Below are positions 16,783 through 27,055 of a stretch of DNA of 64,000 nucleotides, one piece after another. The translations under genes were made by a program, and so were the position numbers. Source of the DNA: Clostridium thermosuccinogenes (GTDB lineage Bacteria; Bacillota; Clostridia; Acetivibrionales; DSM-5807); contig NZ_CP021850.1 in assembly GCF_002896855.1 (NCBI RefSeq), positions 1,885,665-1,949,664 on the forward strand, read 5' to 3'. Numbering within the stretch: the stretch's first letter is position 1; each line of letters starts with the position of its first letter. The notes beneath the pieces were generated by a model. That model searched no databases and was not told where the DNA came from. It saw only the letters and a program-made list of their open reading frames with translations.

Positions 16783-18249
16783 ATGAGGTTAAAAAGCTTT
16801 TTTTGTATTGTTCTTTTAATTTGTCTGAGTATTCCGGGGCTTCATGCCAATGCCAAATATACAAGGGAGCAAAATTACACATACGACTACTGGGGAAACC
16901 CGGTGAGAAGCATACCGGCCTATGAGCTGGAAGACATTATCGACAGCACCCGGACCAATGGAATAGAAATAGCGGGTGTTGATGATGTGTTTGCAGGAAA
17001 GGACAAAATATACTTGATTGATACGGTGGAAAGCAGGCTCAACGTTTTTGATGAAAGCTACAGCCTGGTGAAATCGGTCAAGCTTATAAGAGATGCTGAT
17101 GGCAAAATAATCGTGAACGCAGAAAACAACAAGCAGCTAATGCTGACGAATCCTGAGGGGGTTTTCGTAAGAGAGGATGAAAAGGAAATATACATTGCCG
17201 ATACAGGAGCAGAGAGAATAATAGTTCTGGACTGCGATGAATATTTCTTAAAAAGGATAATTGAAAGGCCGGCCAATCTGGCAGGCGTCACGGTATTTAA
17301 GCCCTCCAAGATAGTGGTTGATAATGCCGGGAGGATTTTCATTGTAGTGCAGGGGAGCTATGAGGGGATAATTGAGCTAAACAGCGACGGTAGTTTTTCA
17401 AGGTACTTCGGTGTGAACAAGCCCAGGGTTAATGTTGTCGATTATTTCTGGAAGTCCATAGCTTCTGATGTGCAGAAAGAAAAGATGAGAAAAGTCTACG
17501 CTCCCTCTTTCAACAATATCGATATAGACAAGGAAGGCTTTGTTTATGCCACTACTTTTGATTCCGCGGCTATCGACAAGGTATTCCGCCTGAATGCCAA
17601 GGGGGAAAATGTCCTGATAGGTGCCGGCACTCACAAGATAATAGGCGATTTGGATTATGGGGAAGACCAGCAGGAGAGCATGTTTGTGGATATAGCCGTT
17701 TCCGATTTTGGTGCCTATGCACTGCTGGACAAAACCCGTGGACGGGTATTCATATATAACTTTGACGGTGATCTTCTAAACATTTTCAACCGTTCGGGGG
17801 ATATCAAGGGCAATGTAAAAGAGCCTTCGAGCATCGCCTGGTTTGGCAAAAAACTGATCATAGGTGATAAGAAGCTGGGAAGAGCTTTCATTTTTAAGCA
17901 GACGGAGTTCGGGGAAGCTGCGCTGGGAGCAGCGGAAAGCTACTACCACGGCAGATGGGATGAAACGGCAGCATTGCTTGATAAGGCATTAAAGCTGAAT
18001 GCCAACTATACGGCGGCGTATGTAGGCATAGGCAAGAATCTCCTCATGCAGGATGAGTATGAAAAAGCCATGTACTATCTGAAGCTGGGGAATGACAGGA
18101 CATATTATTCCAAGGCATTTAACGGATACAGGAATCAAATTGTGCAAAAATACTTTGCATTTTTTGCCGTGATTGTTCTCATCATCATCGTATATATAGT
18201 TTACTCGGAATATAAATATCATAAATCCATGAAAGCAGAAGGTGAATAG
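16783..18249 (+). CDS. Secreted, membrane-anchored NHL-like beta-propeller / TPR protein
   Basis: About 488 residues. A signal peptide (MRLKSFFCIVLLICLSIPGLHANA) is followed by repeated strands of the form IYIADTGAERIIVLD, IFIVVQGSYEGIIELN and VYATTFDSAAIDKVFRLN, spaced like NHL beta-propeller blades (about residues 45-370). Then comes a TPR-like helical stretch (AAESYYHGRWDETAALLDKALKLNANYTAAYVGIGKNLL, about 385-440) and a C-terminal membrane helix (YFAFFAVIVLIIIVYIVY) with a basic end. Most of the protein should therefore face outside the membrane. The frame extends upstream inside the permease gene; ATG 16723 overlaps the permease stop and ATG 16783 gives the clean signal peptide. Function unknown; probably a scaffold of the transport locus. 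Confidence 0.7.
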   Translation: MRLKSFFCIVLLICLSIPGLHANAKYTREQNYTYDYWGNPVRSIPAYELEDIIDSTRTNGIEIAGVDDVFAGKDKIYLIDTVESRLNVFDESYSLVKSVKLIRDADGKIIVNAENNKQLMLTNPEGVFVREDEKEIYIADTGAERIIVLDCDEYFLKRIIERPANLAGVTVFKPSKIVVDNAGRIFIVVQGSYEGIIELNSDGSFSRYFGVNKPRVNVVDYFWKSIASDVQKEKMRKVYAPSFNNIDIDKEGFVYATTFDSAAIDKVFRLNAKGENVLIGAGTHKIIGDLDYGEDQQESMFVDIAVSDFGAYALLDKTRGRVFIYNFDGDLLNIFNRSGDIKGNVKEPSSIAWFGKKLIIGDKKLGRAFIFKQTEFGEAALGAAESYYHGRWDETAALLDKALKLNANYTAAYVGIGKNLLMQDEYEKAMYYLKLGNDRTYYSKAFNGYRNQIVQKYFAFFAVIVLIIIVYIVYSEYKYHKSMKAEGE

Positions 18250-18276
18250 CAAAACCAACTCGGGGAGGATAGGTCC

Positions 18277-18891
18277 ATGTACATGGTAAAATATCTGGGT
18301 TATGTGATATTTCATCCCTTTGACGGCTTTTATGTTGTGAAAACATATAAAAAGGGAAAGTATGCAGTTGCAGCAGCATTGCTGGTATTGTATGGATTGA
18401 TTCAAATAGCGGAATACCAGTATACAGGGTTTATTATTAATTATAATCCTGTTCACAGGTTAAACAGCATAAGAATATTTTCACTGGCTCTGCTTCCTTT
18501 CCTCTTGTTCATTATAAGCAATTGGAGCATAACGGCAATATTCGACGGCAGTGGTAAAATCGGAGATATATTTGTTGTCACCTGTTTTTCCCTCCTGCCC
18601 AAGATAGTTTTCGACTTTGTGGGAATTGTTTTAAGCAATGCAGTAATTTACGAGGAAGTGCCGATATTAACGGCGTTAACGTCAATTGGCACATTATGGT
18701 TCTGTTTTCTTGTATTCAGCGGGCTTTGCGTCACCCACGAATATACTGCCCTTACAAATATCAAAATGCTGATAGCAACCTTTATTGCCGCCATTATCAT
18801 ATTGTTTCTGGCGATGATGTATCTCACCCTCATGGGTAGGATATTGAATTTTGTACTGTCTATATTCAACGAATTGACAAAAAGATGGTGA
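18277..18891 (+). CDS. Yip1-domain-like integral membrane protein
   Basis: A 204-residue protein with about five hydrophobic segments (for example YAVAAALLVLYGLIQIAEY, FSLALLPFLLFIISNWSI, LIATFIAAIIILFLAMMYL). The opening YLGYVIFHPFDGFYVVKTYKKGK and the segment WSITAIFDGSGKIGDIFVVTCFSLLPKI match the look of bacterial Yip1-family proteins, whose role is unknown. Start ATG 18277 has GGGGAGG upstream. It sits between the NHL/TPR protein and the DUF5696-type protein and is probably part of the same membrane assembly (inference from order and spacing). Confidence 0.65.
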   Translation: MYMVKYLGYVIFHPFDGFYVVKTYKKGKYAVAAALLVLYGLIQIAEYQYTGFIINYNPVHRLNSIRIFSLALLPFLLFIISNWSITAIFDGSGKIGDIFVVTCFSLLPKIVFDFVGIVLSNAVIYEEVPILTALTSIGTLWFCFLVFSGLCVTHEYTALTNIKMLIATFIAAIIILFLAMMYLTLMGRILNFVLSIFNELTKRW

Positions 18892-21521
18892 TGGTAATGA
18901 ATAGGATCATTGTGTCATTGTTCCCGAAAGCTCTACAGGAGCTCAAAAGCATAAGCTATATGAAAATTGCTGCAATAGCCGTAGTTACTGCCTTGATAGC
19001 CAATCTTTTTTCAATGGCAGCCCAAAGGGGCATTAAAGGTAGGGAGCTTAAAGACGAACCAAAACCGGGATTGTCCCAAACCACCGGCCAAATCCCGGCA
19101 CGAAGCGGTGAAGTTCTTGTGGGCAGTACAGCCACCAAAAAAATGTATATCAACACCGACACCCTGAACATAAGAATCGTGGATACTGCCACCGGCGTGC
19201 AGTGGAATTCCATATATGATGACGGGAAAATATCTGAATTTGACAAATCTCCCCTGGTTGTGAGATTTCTTGGCCGGGACAGCCAGTTGTACGAGTGGAC
19301 GGCGTATAAATACTGTGTTAGCAGCGGAAGATATGTCATCAATAAAATAAATAACGGGGTGCAGATAGTTCTGGATTTTATGGAAACCGACTCCTTCAGG
19401 CTCAATGAATACATGCCCCAGAAGATATCAATCCGTCGATTTCAGGAAGCGTTTCTGGATAAATTGGATCAAAAATCCGCCAGTGGAGAGATAAGCGAGG
19501 AAAAAATCCATATGTACAGGAATGTGCTGGAATTGATCTACGCAAAGGATGAGGAGAACGGATGTTATTATAACAAGTTTTCAGGTACTCCGTCAGCATC
19601 TGTCAGCAGCCTGCTTATTGAGCTGACCAAGGATGTGGGATACAGCAGAGAAGCTCTCATAAAAGATAATGAAGAATTCGGTATAACGGTAAATATTGCA
19701 GAACCCGCAAAATTCAAAATCATAATGGAAGCATTCCTGGATGAGAATGACCTTGTCATCCGGATTCCTACCTATGAAATAATAAATGAAAATGATTTTT
19801 ACAGCATCCAGAATATAGTTGTTTATCCCGGTTTCGGGCTGGCATCGTCAGATCAGGTGGATGAGGGATATATATTGGTGCCGGATGGAGCAGGAGCATT
19901 ATTCAAACTGAACACTTTCGACGGCAGATATCCTGAGTATACCAGACCTGTATACAACAATACCTATTACGATAAGCTTTACGAAATGCCGGAATACCCG
20001 GAGGATTTGCACATGCCTGTATTTGGCATGATGTACCAAAAGGGTTCGGGTACGATGCAGGGGTTTATGGGAATAATCGAGGAAGGGGCCGAAACCGCAT
20101 ATATAAACGTAAGATTGGGCACTAAAGACACTGAAAGTAATGGCACACCATACAACAAGGTCTATGCCTCTTTCGATTCAATGCAGTATTCCCGTGTAAA
20201 GGTGTTCGGACCATACAGTTCCAACGATGCCAGATATCTTTCCACGACAGGCATGATTGATATGGACTTCACCATAAGATACAAGCTGTTTGAAAAGGAT
20301 GCCACTTATTTCAATATGGCGATGGAATACAGGGAATATTTAATAAGCAAAAACAATATCCATGTTAGTTATGAAGACAAACCAAAGCTGTTTTTAGAAA
20401 TAATAGCCGCTCTTACGATAGAGGACAGAATACTGGGTGTCCCATACGACAAGCTGATTTCCATGACTACCTACCGAGAGCTTAGGGATATCTTGGAAGA
20501 TATGGAGGGGATCAGCAAGGTTATAGCTTACAACGGGGCATATAATGGTGGGATTAACCACAGCTTGCTGAGAAAGGCGGAGTTGGTGGATGAAAATGGA
20601 AGTGCCGGGGACTTGGACCTTCTGGCAGAATATATTGCTGAAAATGGCGATGAACTGTTTTTTGCAGCGGATATAACGAGAGTCTATAAAAAAGGCAACG
20701 GATTTAACAGGAAAAAGCATGCCCTTTATGGGTTCAATAGGAAGCCTGTGGAGATAATGGATTACAATCCTGCAACGGGTAGATTTTCACGAAACAGCAG
20801 CAGCTATTATATAATCAGTCCCAAATACCTGGACAGCATTGTCGATGGATTTTTGAAAACCACAAAGGACAATATAGGTACATATTTGAAGGAAATGGGA
20901 AATACATACTACGCCAATTATAATCCCAGGGAAATAATCAATCCGGTTTTGTCCAACAGGATAGTCAGGGAGAACATATCCAGGATGTCGGAATCCAGAG
21001 CTGTTGCTATAGACAATCCCAATGCCGATAAGATATCTTATGCGGATTATGCCGTAAACGTATCCAGGGAATGCAGCGATTTTGGCACAATGTATTGCTC
21101 CATACCTTTCCGGCAGCTTGTTATGAACGGGCTTACCGAGTATACGACACTGGACGTGAACATGTCGTCGGACAGGAGCCGCTATTATATTCTGCAAGCT
21201 TTTGAACTTGGAAGTTATCCCAAGTTCACCCTGTGCGCCAAGAATGTGGATGTGCTCCAGAACACGGAATTTTCATATTATTTTTCAATACAGTACGATG
21301 CCTTGCGAGATACGATTTTCAATGTGTATAAGGAATACCGGGATGGCTTTGATAAGATAAAATCAAGAGAAATTGTGTCACACAACATACTCCAAAAAAA
21401 TGTATTTGAAACCAGGTATGCAAACGGGTCCATGGTAATTGTCAACTACAACAAGTATCCTGTAACTGTGAAAGGCTTGAATATTGAAGCTTTAGGCTAT
21501 CATATAGAATCTGGAAATTAG
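18885..21521 (+). CDS. DUF5696-type membrane-anchored protein
   Basis: An 878-residue protein with one N-terminal membrane helix (about residues 28-46, KIAAIAVVTALIANLFSMAA), the rest outside. The segment GYILVPDGAGALFKLN, followed by a PEYTRPVYNNTYYD stretch and, from about 500, FLEIIAALTIEDRILGVPYDK and ELFFAADITRVYKKG, resembles large DUF5696 proteins found with sugar ABC transporters; the latter half could be a TIM-barrel-like fold, as in glycosidases (inference, weak). No catalytic pair can be named. Starts at 18885, 18891 and 18897 are in frame; all overlap or abut the previous gene, so translation is coupled. It stands between the two permease pairs. Confidence 0.65.
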   Translation: MVMVMNRIIVSLFPKALQELKSISYMKIAAIAVVTALIANLFSMAAQRGIKGRELKDEPKPGLSQTTGQIPARSGEVLVGSTATKKMYINTDTLNIRIVDTATGVQWNSIYDDGKISEFDKSPLVVRFLGRDSQLYEWTAYKYCVSSGRYVINKINNGVQIVLDFMETDSFRLNEYMPQKISIRRFQEAFLDKLDQKSASGEISEEKIHMYRNVLELIYAKDEENGCYYNKFSGTPSASVSSLLIELTKDVGYSREALIKDNEEFGITVNIAEPAKFKIIMEAFLDENDLVIRIPTYEIINENDFYSIQNIVVYPGFGLASSDQVDEGYILVPDGAGALFKLNTFDGRYPEYTRPVYNNTYYDKLYEMPEYPEDLHMPVFGMMYQKGSGTMQGFMGIIEEGAETAYINVRLGTKDTESNGTPYNKVYASFDSMQYSRVKVFGPYSSNDARYLSTTGMIDMDFTIRYKLFEKDATYFNMAMEYREYLISKNNIHVSYEDKPKLFLEIIAALTIEDRILGVPYDKLISMTTYRELRDILEDMEGISKVIAYNGAYNGGINHSLLRKAELVDENGSAGDLDLLAEYIAENGDELFFAADITRVYKKGNGFNRKKHALYGFNRKPVEIMDYNPATGRFSRNSSSYYIISPKYLDSIVDGFLKTTKDNIGTYLKEMGNTYYANYNPREIINPVLSNRIVRENISRMSESRAVAIDNPNADKISYADYAVNVSRECSDFGTMYCSIPFRQLVMNGLTEYTTLDVNMSSDRSRYYILQAFELGSYPKFTLCAKNVDVLQNTEFSYYFSIQYDALRDTIFNVYKEYRDGFDKIKSREIVSHNILQKNVFETRYANGSMVIVNYNKYPVTVKGLNIEALGYHIESGN

Positions 21522-21534
21522 GAAGGTGAATCCG

Positions 21535-22461
21535 GTGAAAACCATATCCCATCGAAAAAAGACCATTCACTTGACATATTTGACTTCCCGCAAGCTTAAC
21601 GCTCTGCTGTTCATGACTCCATGGCTGATAGGTTTCATATTGTTTTTCCTCATGCCGTTGTTCAATACAATACTTTACTCCTTCCATTCGGTGCAGGTCG
21701 GTGAATATGGCGGCATGAAGCTGGAATTTGTAGGACTGCAAAACTATATCGATCTGTTCAAGACGGAAGTATCCAGCAGCAGCCAGCAGTTCCTCAGGGT
21801 TTTCATAGATGAAAATGTGAACATATTCGTAAATACGCCTTTAATTGTGGTATTCAGCCTGTTCTCAGCCATACTGCTAAATATGAAATACAGGGGAAGG
21901 GAAATTGTGCGGGTCATCTTCTTCATGCCCATAGTTTTGGGAATCAAGGTTGTCGTCAACCTGCTTATGGTAACCACAGGGGGAGATATCACCGATACTG
22001 CGGTCAACAGCTCAATAGACAATTCATTTCTCATTTATATACTGACTTCCTATACATTCCTGCCTCTAAGGATTACAAGCTTTATTTCATCGGTGGTGGG
22101 CAACATATTCTCATTGATATCCCAGGCAGGAGTTCAGACGCTGGTGTTCCTGGCAGGCCTGCAATCGATTAATCCGTCTCTGTATGAAGTAGCCAAGATC
22201 GAAGGTGCGAATGGATATGAAGTTTTCTGGAAAATCACCTTTCCCATGCTTTCAAATGTGAACCTGTTTGCTGTCGTGTATACTTTTGTGGATCTCTTCC
22301 TGGCATCACCGATTGCCAATGAAATATACCGCTTTGCTTTCAACAGAAACAATATAGGAACAGGTTCGGCTCTTTCCATGGTTTATATGATAAACATCCT
22401 GGCAGATCTCTGTATTCTGCTTCTTGTGTTTAAAGCAAAAGGGGGTAAAAACAATATATGA
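21535..22461 (+). CDS. Sugar ABC transporter permease, MalF type (second pair)
   Basis: About 308 residues with six membrane segments, the first near residues 20-42 (LLFMTPWLIGFILFFLMPLF). The EAA loop is YEVAKIEGANGYEVFWKITFPMLSNVNLF. GTG 21535 is chosen because GGAAGG (21521-21526) lies 8 bases upstream; GTG 21526 overlaps that site. It differs clearly from the permease at 14915, so the locus carries two non-identical channels. It ends inside the start of the next permease gene (ATATGA overlap). Confidence 0.88.
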   Translation: MKTISHRKKTIHLTYLTSRKLNALLFMTPWLIGFILFFLMPLFNTILYSFHSVQVGEYGGMKLEFVGLQNYIDLFKTEVSSSSQQFLRVFIDENVNIFVNTPLIVVFSLFSAILLNMKYRGREIVRVIFFMPIVLGIKVVVNLLMVTTGGDITDTAVNSSIDNSFLIYILTSYTFLPLRITSFISSVVGNIFSLISQAGVQTLVFLAGLQSINPSLYEVAKIEGANGYEVFWKITFPMLSNVNLFAVVYTFVDLFLASPIANEIYRFAFNRNNIGTGSALSMVYMINILADLCILLLVFKAKGGKNNI

Positions 22462-23480
22462 AACTCTTTGATCCGGTTTTAAAAAAGCTGTCCTCCCAGT
22501 GGAATGCAAAATCCTTTCAAGATGGGTACAAAACAAAAAAACAGTTTTCAAGGCTTATTTACGGTTTTTTCCTGGCATCGCTGATAGCTGGCTTATGCTT
22601 TGCAATACTCTATCCGCTGATTAAGGTGCTGCCGGTTGTGTTTTGCGATCTACATGATTTGGGAAATCCCGATGTCATATGGATACCTATGAAGAGATCG
22701 GTTACAAGCTTCAGAGCTGCAATACGACTGATATACGGAAATGGAATGGGCATGCTCAAAACCCTCGGCTATTCGGCAATAATCACGTTAATAAATATAT
22801 TTGTCTGCTCCATGACCGGATATGCTCTGGGCAGGGTAAGGTTCAAATTAAGCAGCATTGCGTTTTTCCTGGTCATCCTCACCTTTCTTGTGCCTCCCCA
22901 GTCGCTTTTGATTTCCCAGTATCTGCATTTTAAGCATTTTGACATATTCGGACTTATCAAAGCCTTTACCGGGGATACGATTGATCTCATCAATAAGCCT
23001 TACACGCTTTTTATCATAGCTTTCTTGGGCTTTGGTGTTAAAGAGAGCCTCTTTGTATTCATATTAAGGCAGTTCTACAAGGGAATGCCGACAGAGCTGG
23101 AAGAGGCTGCTCTTATAGATGGGTGCGGTTTTCACAGGACATATTACAGCATAATGCTTCCTAATGCAGTTCCGGCCATAGTAACCGTAGCGGTGCTTTC
23201 TTTTGTTTGGAATTACGGGGATACCTATTATACGGGATATTTCCATCCTGACGGTCCCTATGTCAGCAATACGCTTACACGGGCTTTTAATCCGTCCAAT
23301 CAGAATACTGTCTTAAGAGCTTTGAGCACATGGTATAATATGCCGGGGGTAACAACTTTTGCTTTTGATGCCGTAAAGCAGGCAGCAGTGTTACTGTACC
23401 TCATACCATTGCTGGTAGTGTATTTCCTCATCCAGAAGAAGCTGGTGGATAATTTTGAACGTTCGGGAATTGTGGGGTGA
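22458..23480 (+). CDS. Sugar ABC transporter permease, MalG type (second pair)
   Basis: A 340-residue inner-membrane permease, about 45 residues longer at the N-terminus than the MalG-type protein at 15839. EAA motif: LEEAALIDGCGFHRTYYSIMLPNAVPAIVTV. The ATG overlaps the stop of the preceding permease by four bases, which indicates coupled translation and a heterodimer. It has a longer loop (IWIPMKRSVTSFRAAIRLIYG) before the second membrane segment. It completes the second channel of the locus. Confidence 0.88.
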   Translation: MKLFDPVLKKLSSQWNAKSFQDGYKTKKQFSRLIYGFFLASLIAGLCFAILYPLIKVLPVVFCDLHDLGNPDVIWIPMKRSVTSFRAAIRLIYGNGMGMLKTLGYSAIITLINIFVCSMTGYALGRVRFKLSSIAFFLVILTFLVPPQSLLISQYLHFKHFDIFGLIKAFTGDTIDLINKPYTLFIIAFLGFGVKESLFVFILRQFYKGMPTELEEAALIDGCGFHRTYYSIMLPNAVPAIVTVAVLSFVWNYGDTYYTGYFHPDGPYVSNTLTRAFNPSNQNTVLRALSTWYNMPGVTTFAFDAVKQAAVLLYLIPLLVVYFLIQKKLVDNFERSGIVG

Positions 23481-23600
23481 GATACCGGATATATATATAA
23501 AAAGAGAGCTTTCATGGACAAATGTATAAAAACTCTCACCGTGCCGGCAGGATGAGGTAAAAGATGCCTTTGGATTGCCGTCAAAACAGGCTATTTTTTC

Positions 23601-23664
23601 TTGAATATCTTTATTAGTACTGTTAAAATAGAACTATCAACTTATACAGATGGTTCTATTTTAA
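23601..23664 (+). promoter_or_regulatory. Internal promoter overlapping a 16-bp palindrome, before the YesL-type gene
   Basis: TTGAAT (23601-23606), 17 bases, TAAAAT (23624-23629) form a promoter-like pair. The -10 box lies inside the left arm of a long inverted repeat: 23623-23638 pairs with 23649-23664 (16 bp with one G-T pair, 10-base loop). No T-run follows, so an operator or a 5' hairpin is more likely than a terminator. It suggests the last gene of the locus has its own control. Confidence 0.5.
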
Positions 23665-23697
23665 AGATCAAAATACAATACAAAGGAGAAGATAGAT

Positions 23698-24624
23698 TTG
23701 GCTGGTTTTTTTGGTTTTTTTGATTATACTAAACCGGGGCCAGGAGTTCCGAAAGATGCGCCTCCTAAGCCAAGAATAGTCGTTTTTTTCGGGATTGTCG
23801 GCCGTAAATTTTGGAAACTTGTAAGCATAAACCTTATGTTTTTTCTGTTCAACCTGCCGGCATTGTTATTGATGATGCTGATCACGTTTTTCTTTAAAGC
23901 GGATATGATAATTGATGATCCCATTGCTGATCTCATTACCAGGCTTACCTTTGGCGCTGGCTTTTTATGTATACCTGTAATAACGGTAGGGCCTGCCCAG
24001 GCTGGATTTACTTATATCCTGAGAAATTATGCGCGGGAGGAACATGCCTTTCCCTGGTGGGACTTCCGGGATGCCGCCAAAAGGAATTTTAAGCAGAGCC
24101 TCATTATATCTATAATAAACATCTTGGCTGTAGCTTTGATAGGCATGGATTTAAACGCGTATTTCCAGCTGAATCGCGGTGATAATATTCTGATGTCCCT
24201 AGCCAGCGGTTTTATTGTACTGGCCTTCATCATCCTTTTGATGATGAACATGTATATTTATCCCATGCTGGTTACTTTTAAGCTCACTGTAAAGCAGTTA
24301 TACAAGAATGCATTCATATTTTCCATGATGAGATTCTTTCCGAACCTCGGTATTTTGCTGTTATGCTTCTTAATTATTATTGCAACCTTCTGGTACCCTG
24401 TCATAGGAATTATTTTGCTGCCTTTGATAACCATGAGCTTTATAGGGCTGGTGACCAACTTCTATGTGTATCCTACCCTCAAGAAGCATATAATAGACAA
24501 GTTTGAAGAAGAACAAGCGGCAAAAGAAACCAGCGGGTTACAAGCTGATGCGCAGGAGGAAGGTGCGGCTGAGGAAAGCATTAATCATAATGAGTCCGAC
24601 GAGAAAGAGGACGAGAATAAGTAA
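23698..24624 (+). CDS. YesL-type (DUF624) integral membrane protein
   Basis: A 308-residue protein with the opening MAGFFGFFDYTKPGPGVPKD and the YesL/DUF624 pattern FWKLVSINLMFFLFNLPALLLMM, about six membrane segments, and an acidic cytosolic tail (residues about 270-308, rich in Glu and Asp). YesL-type proteins are common next to sugar ABC permeases and two-component systems in Firmicutes; their role is unknown. TTG at 23698 is the start, with AAAGGAGAA 8 bases upstream. The gene is separated from the second permease pair by 217 bases that hold a promoter-like palindrome. Confidence 0.8.
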   Translation: MAGFFGFFDYTKPGPGVPKDAPPKPRIVVFFGIVGRKFWKLVSINLMFFLFNLPALLLMMLITFFFKADMIIDDPIADLITRLTFGAGFLCIPVITVGPAQAGFTYILRNYAREEHAFPWWDFRDAAKRNFKQSLIISIINILAVALIGMDLNAYFQLNRGDNILMSLASGFIVLAFIILLMMNMYIYPMLVTFKLTVKQLYKNAFIFSMMRFFPNLGILLLCFLIIIATFWYPVIGIILLPLITMSFIGLVTNFYVYPTLKKHIIDKFEEEQAAKETSGLQADAQEEGAAEESINHNESDEKEDENK

Positions 24625-24845
24625 GGGATTATCTTAAGTATTGCTGTTATTCTTGATAATCGCGTTAAATTTCCTGGGATGAAGTATTTCAAGTTTTTGA
24701 TTAAAAAATCATTCAAGGACCAAGGAGATTTTCCCGGCGATGAACTGGATTTTCTCCCGATGAGTTTAGTGCTGTTTAGCTGATGCTATTTATATTGGTT
24801 ATATAAAAATAAAGCGGTATATTATTAATCCTTCTAGGTGTCAAA

Positions 24846-24878
24846 AGCCTCTCACTCATATGGGTGGGAGGCTTTTTT
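24846..24878. terminator. Strong terminator at the end of the transport locus, probably bidirectional
   Basis: A 14-bp stem with two G-T pairs (24846-24859 with 24860-24873) ends in six T on the plus strand and four T on the minus strand. It separates the locus from the convergent lysR gene. The 24625-24845 stretch before it holds nothing I can call a gene. Confidence 0.85.
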
Positions 24879-24935
24879 ATGAAGAACAATTTCATTGAGG
24901 TGAAATTGAGGTGAATTTGATCTTTATAAAATCTC

Positions 24936-25829
24936 TCAAATCTCAGAAATTTCGCCATCGTCTAATTGTGCAATCAATTCGTTAGCTGCTATTGATAATG
25001 GAACATCCTTCAGCCATACTGCTCCGATAGCCCGCGGAGGGATAGCTTCGATGGGCTTAACCTCATAAAGCCTGCCTTTTTCCAGTTCCTCCTCTATAAA
25101 ATTTCTAATAACGCAGGCTATCCCAAAATCATATTTTGCAAATTGAATAAGCAGGTCTATGTTACCCAGCTCAAAATCCGGTTCAACGGAAACGGAATTG
25201 TCCTTGAAATATTGATCGATATATAATCTGGAGTTGCTGTTTTTCTCAAGCAGAAGTAAAGGAAACTTGACGATTTCGCTTAAGGGCATTCTTTTGTTTG
25301 AAAGATATCTGTATTTTTCACCGACAACAAAACAGTCCTGAGTAGTCATGATTTTTTTGAAAACAAGTTGATCGTCATGATAAGGCATGTTTATTAAGCC
25401 GAAGTCTATCTTACCGGCCTTTAGGAGGCTGATTATGCCTGGCGTTGTCGGACATATCACACGTATTTTAATTTTGGGATGAAGGGTATTGAACAGCTTG
25501 AGGTATGGAATCAGGTAATTTTTGCATAAGGTATCGCTCACACCTATTCTGACCTCTCCGTCCAGCAGGTTTTTTACAGTTTTAATTTTACTCTCGGCAG
25601 TTGATATGAAGTTGAAGGCCTGATCAATATATTGATAAAGAATTTCACCCTCTGGTGTCAGCTTGACTCCTTTAGGGGTTCTTGAAAACAGGGTGCATCC
25701 CAGCTCATCCTCCAGCTGCCTGATTGACCTGCTCACTGCTGGCTGAGTTATATATAAGTGGTCGGCAGCCTTTGATATGCTCCCGTATTGTGCGATGTAA
25801 TAGAAGGATTTATATAGCTCCAGATTCAT
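24936..25829 (-). CDS. LysR-family transcriptional regulator, divergent from gap
   Basis: A 297-residue regulator of usual LysR length. The N-terminal winged helix-turn-helix is YIAQYGSISKAADHLYITQPAVSRSIRQLEDELGCTLFSRTPKGVKLTPEG (residues 11-62), followed by a coiled linker and the effector-binding domain from about residue 90 (GEVRIGVSDTLCKNYLIPYL). It is divergently transcribed from gap with 124 bases between, and a T-N11-A palindrome lies just before its start, so control of gap, itself, or both is likely. AGGTAGG lies upstream of the ATG. The effector is unknown. Confidence 0.92.
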   Translation of the reverse strand: MNLELYKSFYYIAQYGSISKAADHLYITQPAVSRSIRQLEDELGCTLFSRTPKGVKLTPEGEILYQYIDQAFNFISTAESKIKTVKNLLDGEVRIGVSDTLCKNYLIPYLKLFNTLHPKIKIRVICPTTPGIISLLKAGKIDFGLINMPYHDDQLVFKKIMTTQDCFVVGEKYRYLSNKRMPLSEIVKFPLLLLEKNSNSRLYIDQYFKDNSVSVEPDFELGNIDLLIQFAKYDFGIACVIRNFIEEELEKGRLYEVKPIEAIPPRAIGAVWLKDVPLSIAANELIAQLDDGEISEI

Positions 25830-25843
25830 ATATATAACCTACC

Positions 25844-25860
25844 TTTATAACTGGTATAAA
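25844..25860. promoter_or_regulatory. Candidate LysR binding box (T-N11-A) between lysR and gap
   Basis: TTTATA-ACTGG-TATAAA is a perfect 6-bp inverted repeat with a 5-base centre, matching the T-N11-A pattern of LysR boxes. It lies 15 bases upstream of the lysR start and before a probable gap promoter whose -10 is TATACT (25894-25899). Binding could repress lysR and activate gap. Confidence 0.6.
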
Positions 25861-25902
25861 AAATATGCATTTCATTTATATCTCATTTTCTATTATACTT
25901 AA

Positions 25903-26967
<1,065 letters not shown>

Positions 26968-27055
26968 GGCTGTAGTTGGTCTATCGCAAAGGATTAGGGC
27001 TGATTCGATAAATATTAAGGATATCAGACATGTAAGGAAGGATAGGGAATGTATA

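Noticed and set aside
24676-24780. 34-codon ORF after the YesL-type gene
   Set aside because: Weak ribosome site and no recognisable features; more likely non-coding DNA before the terminator.
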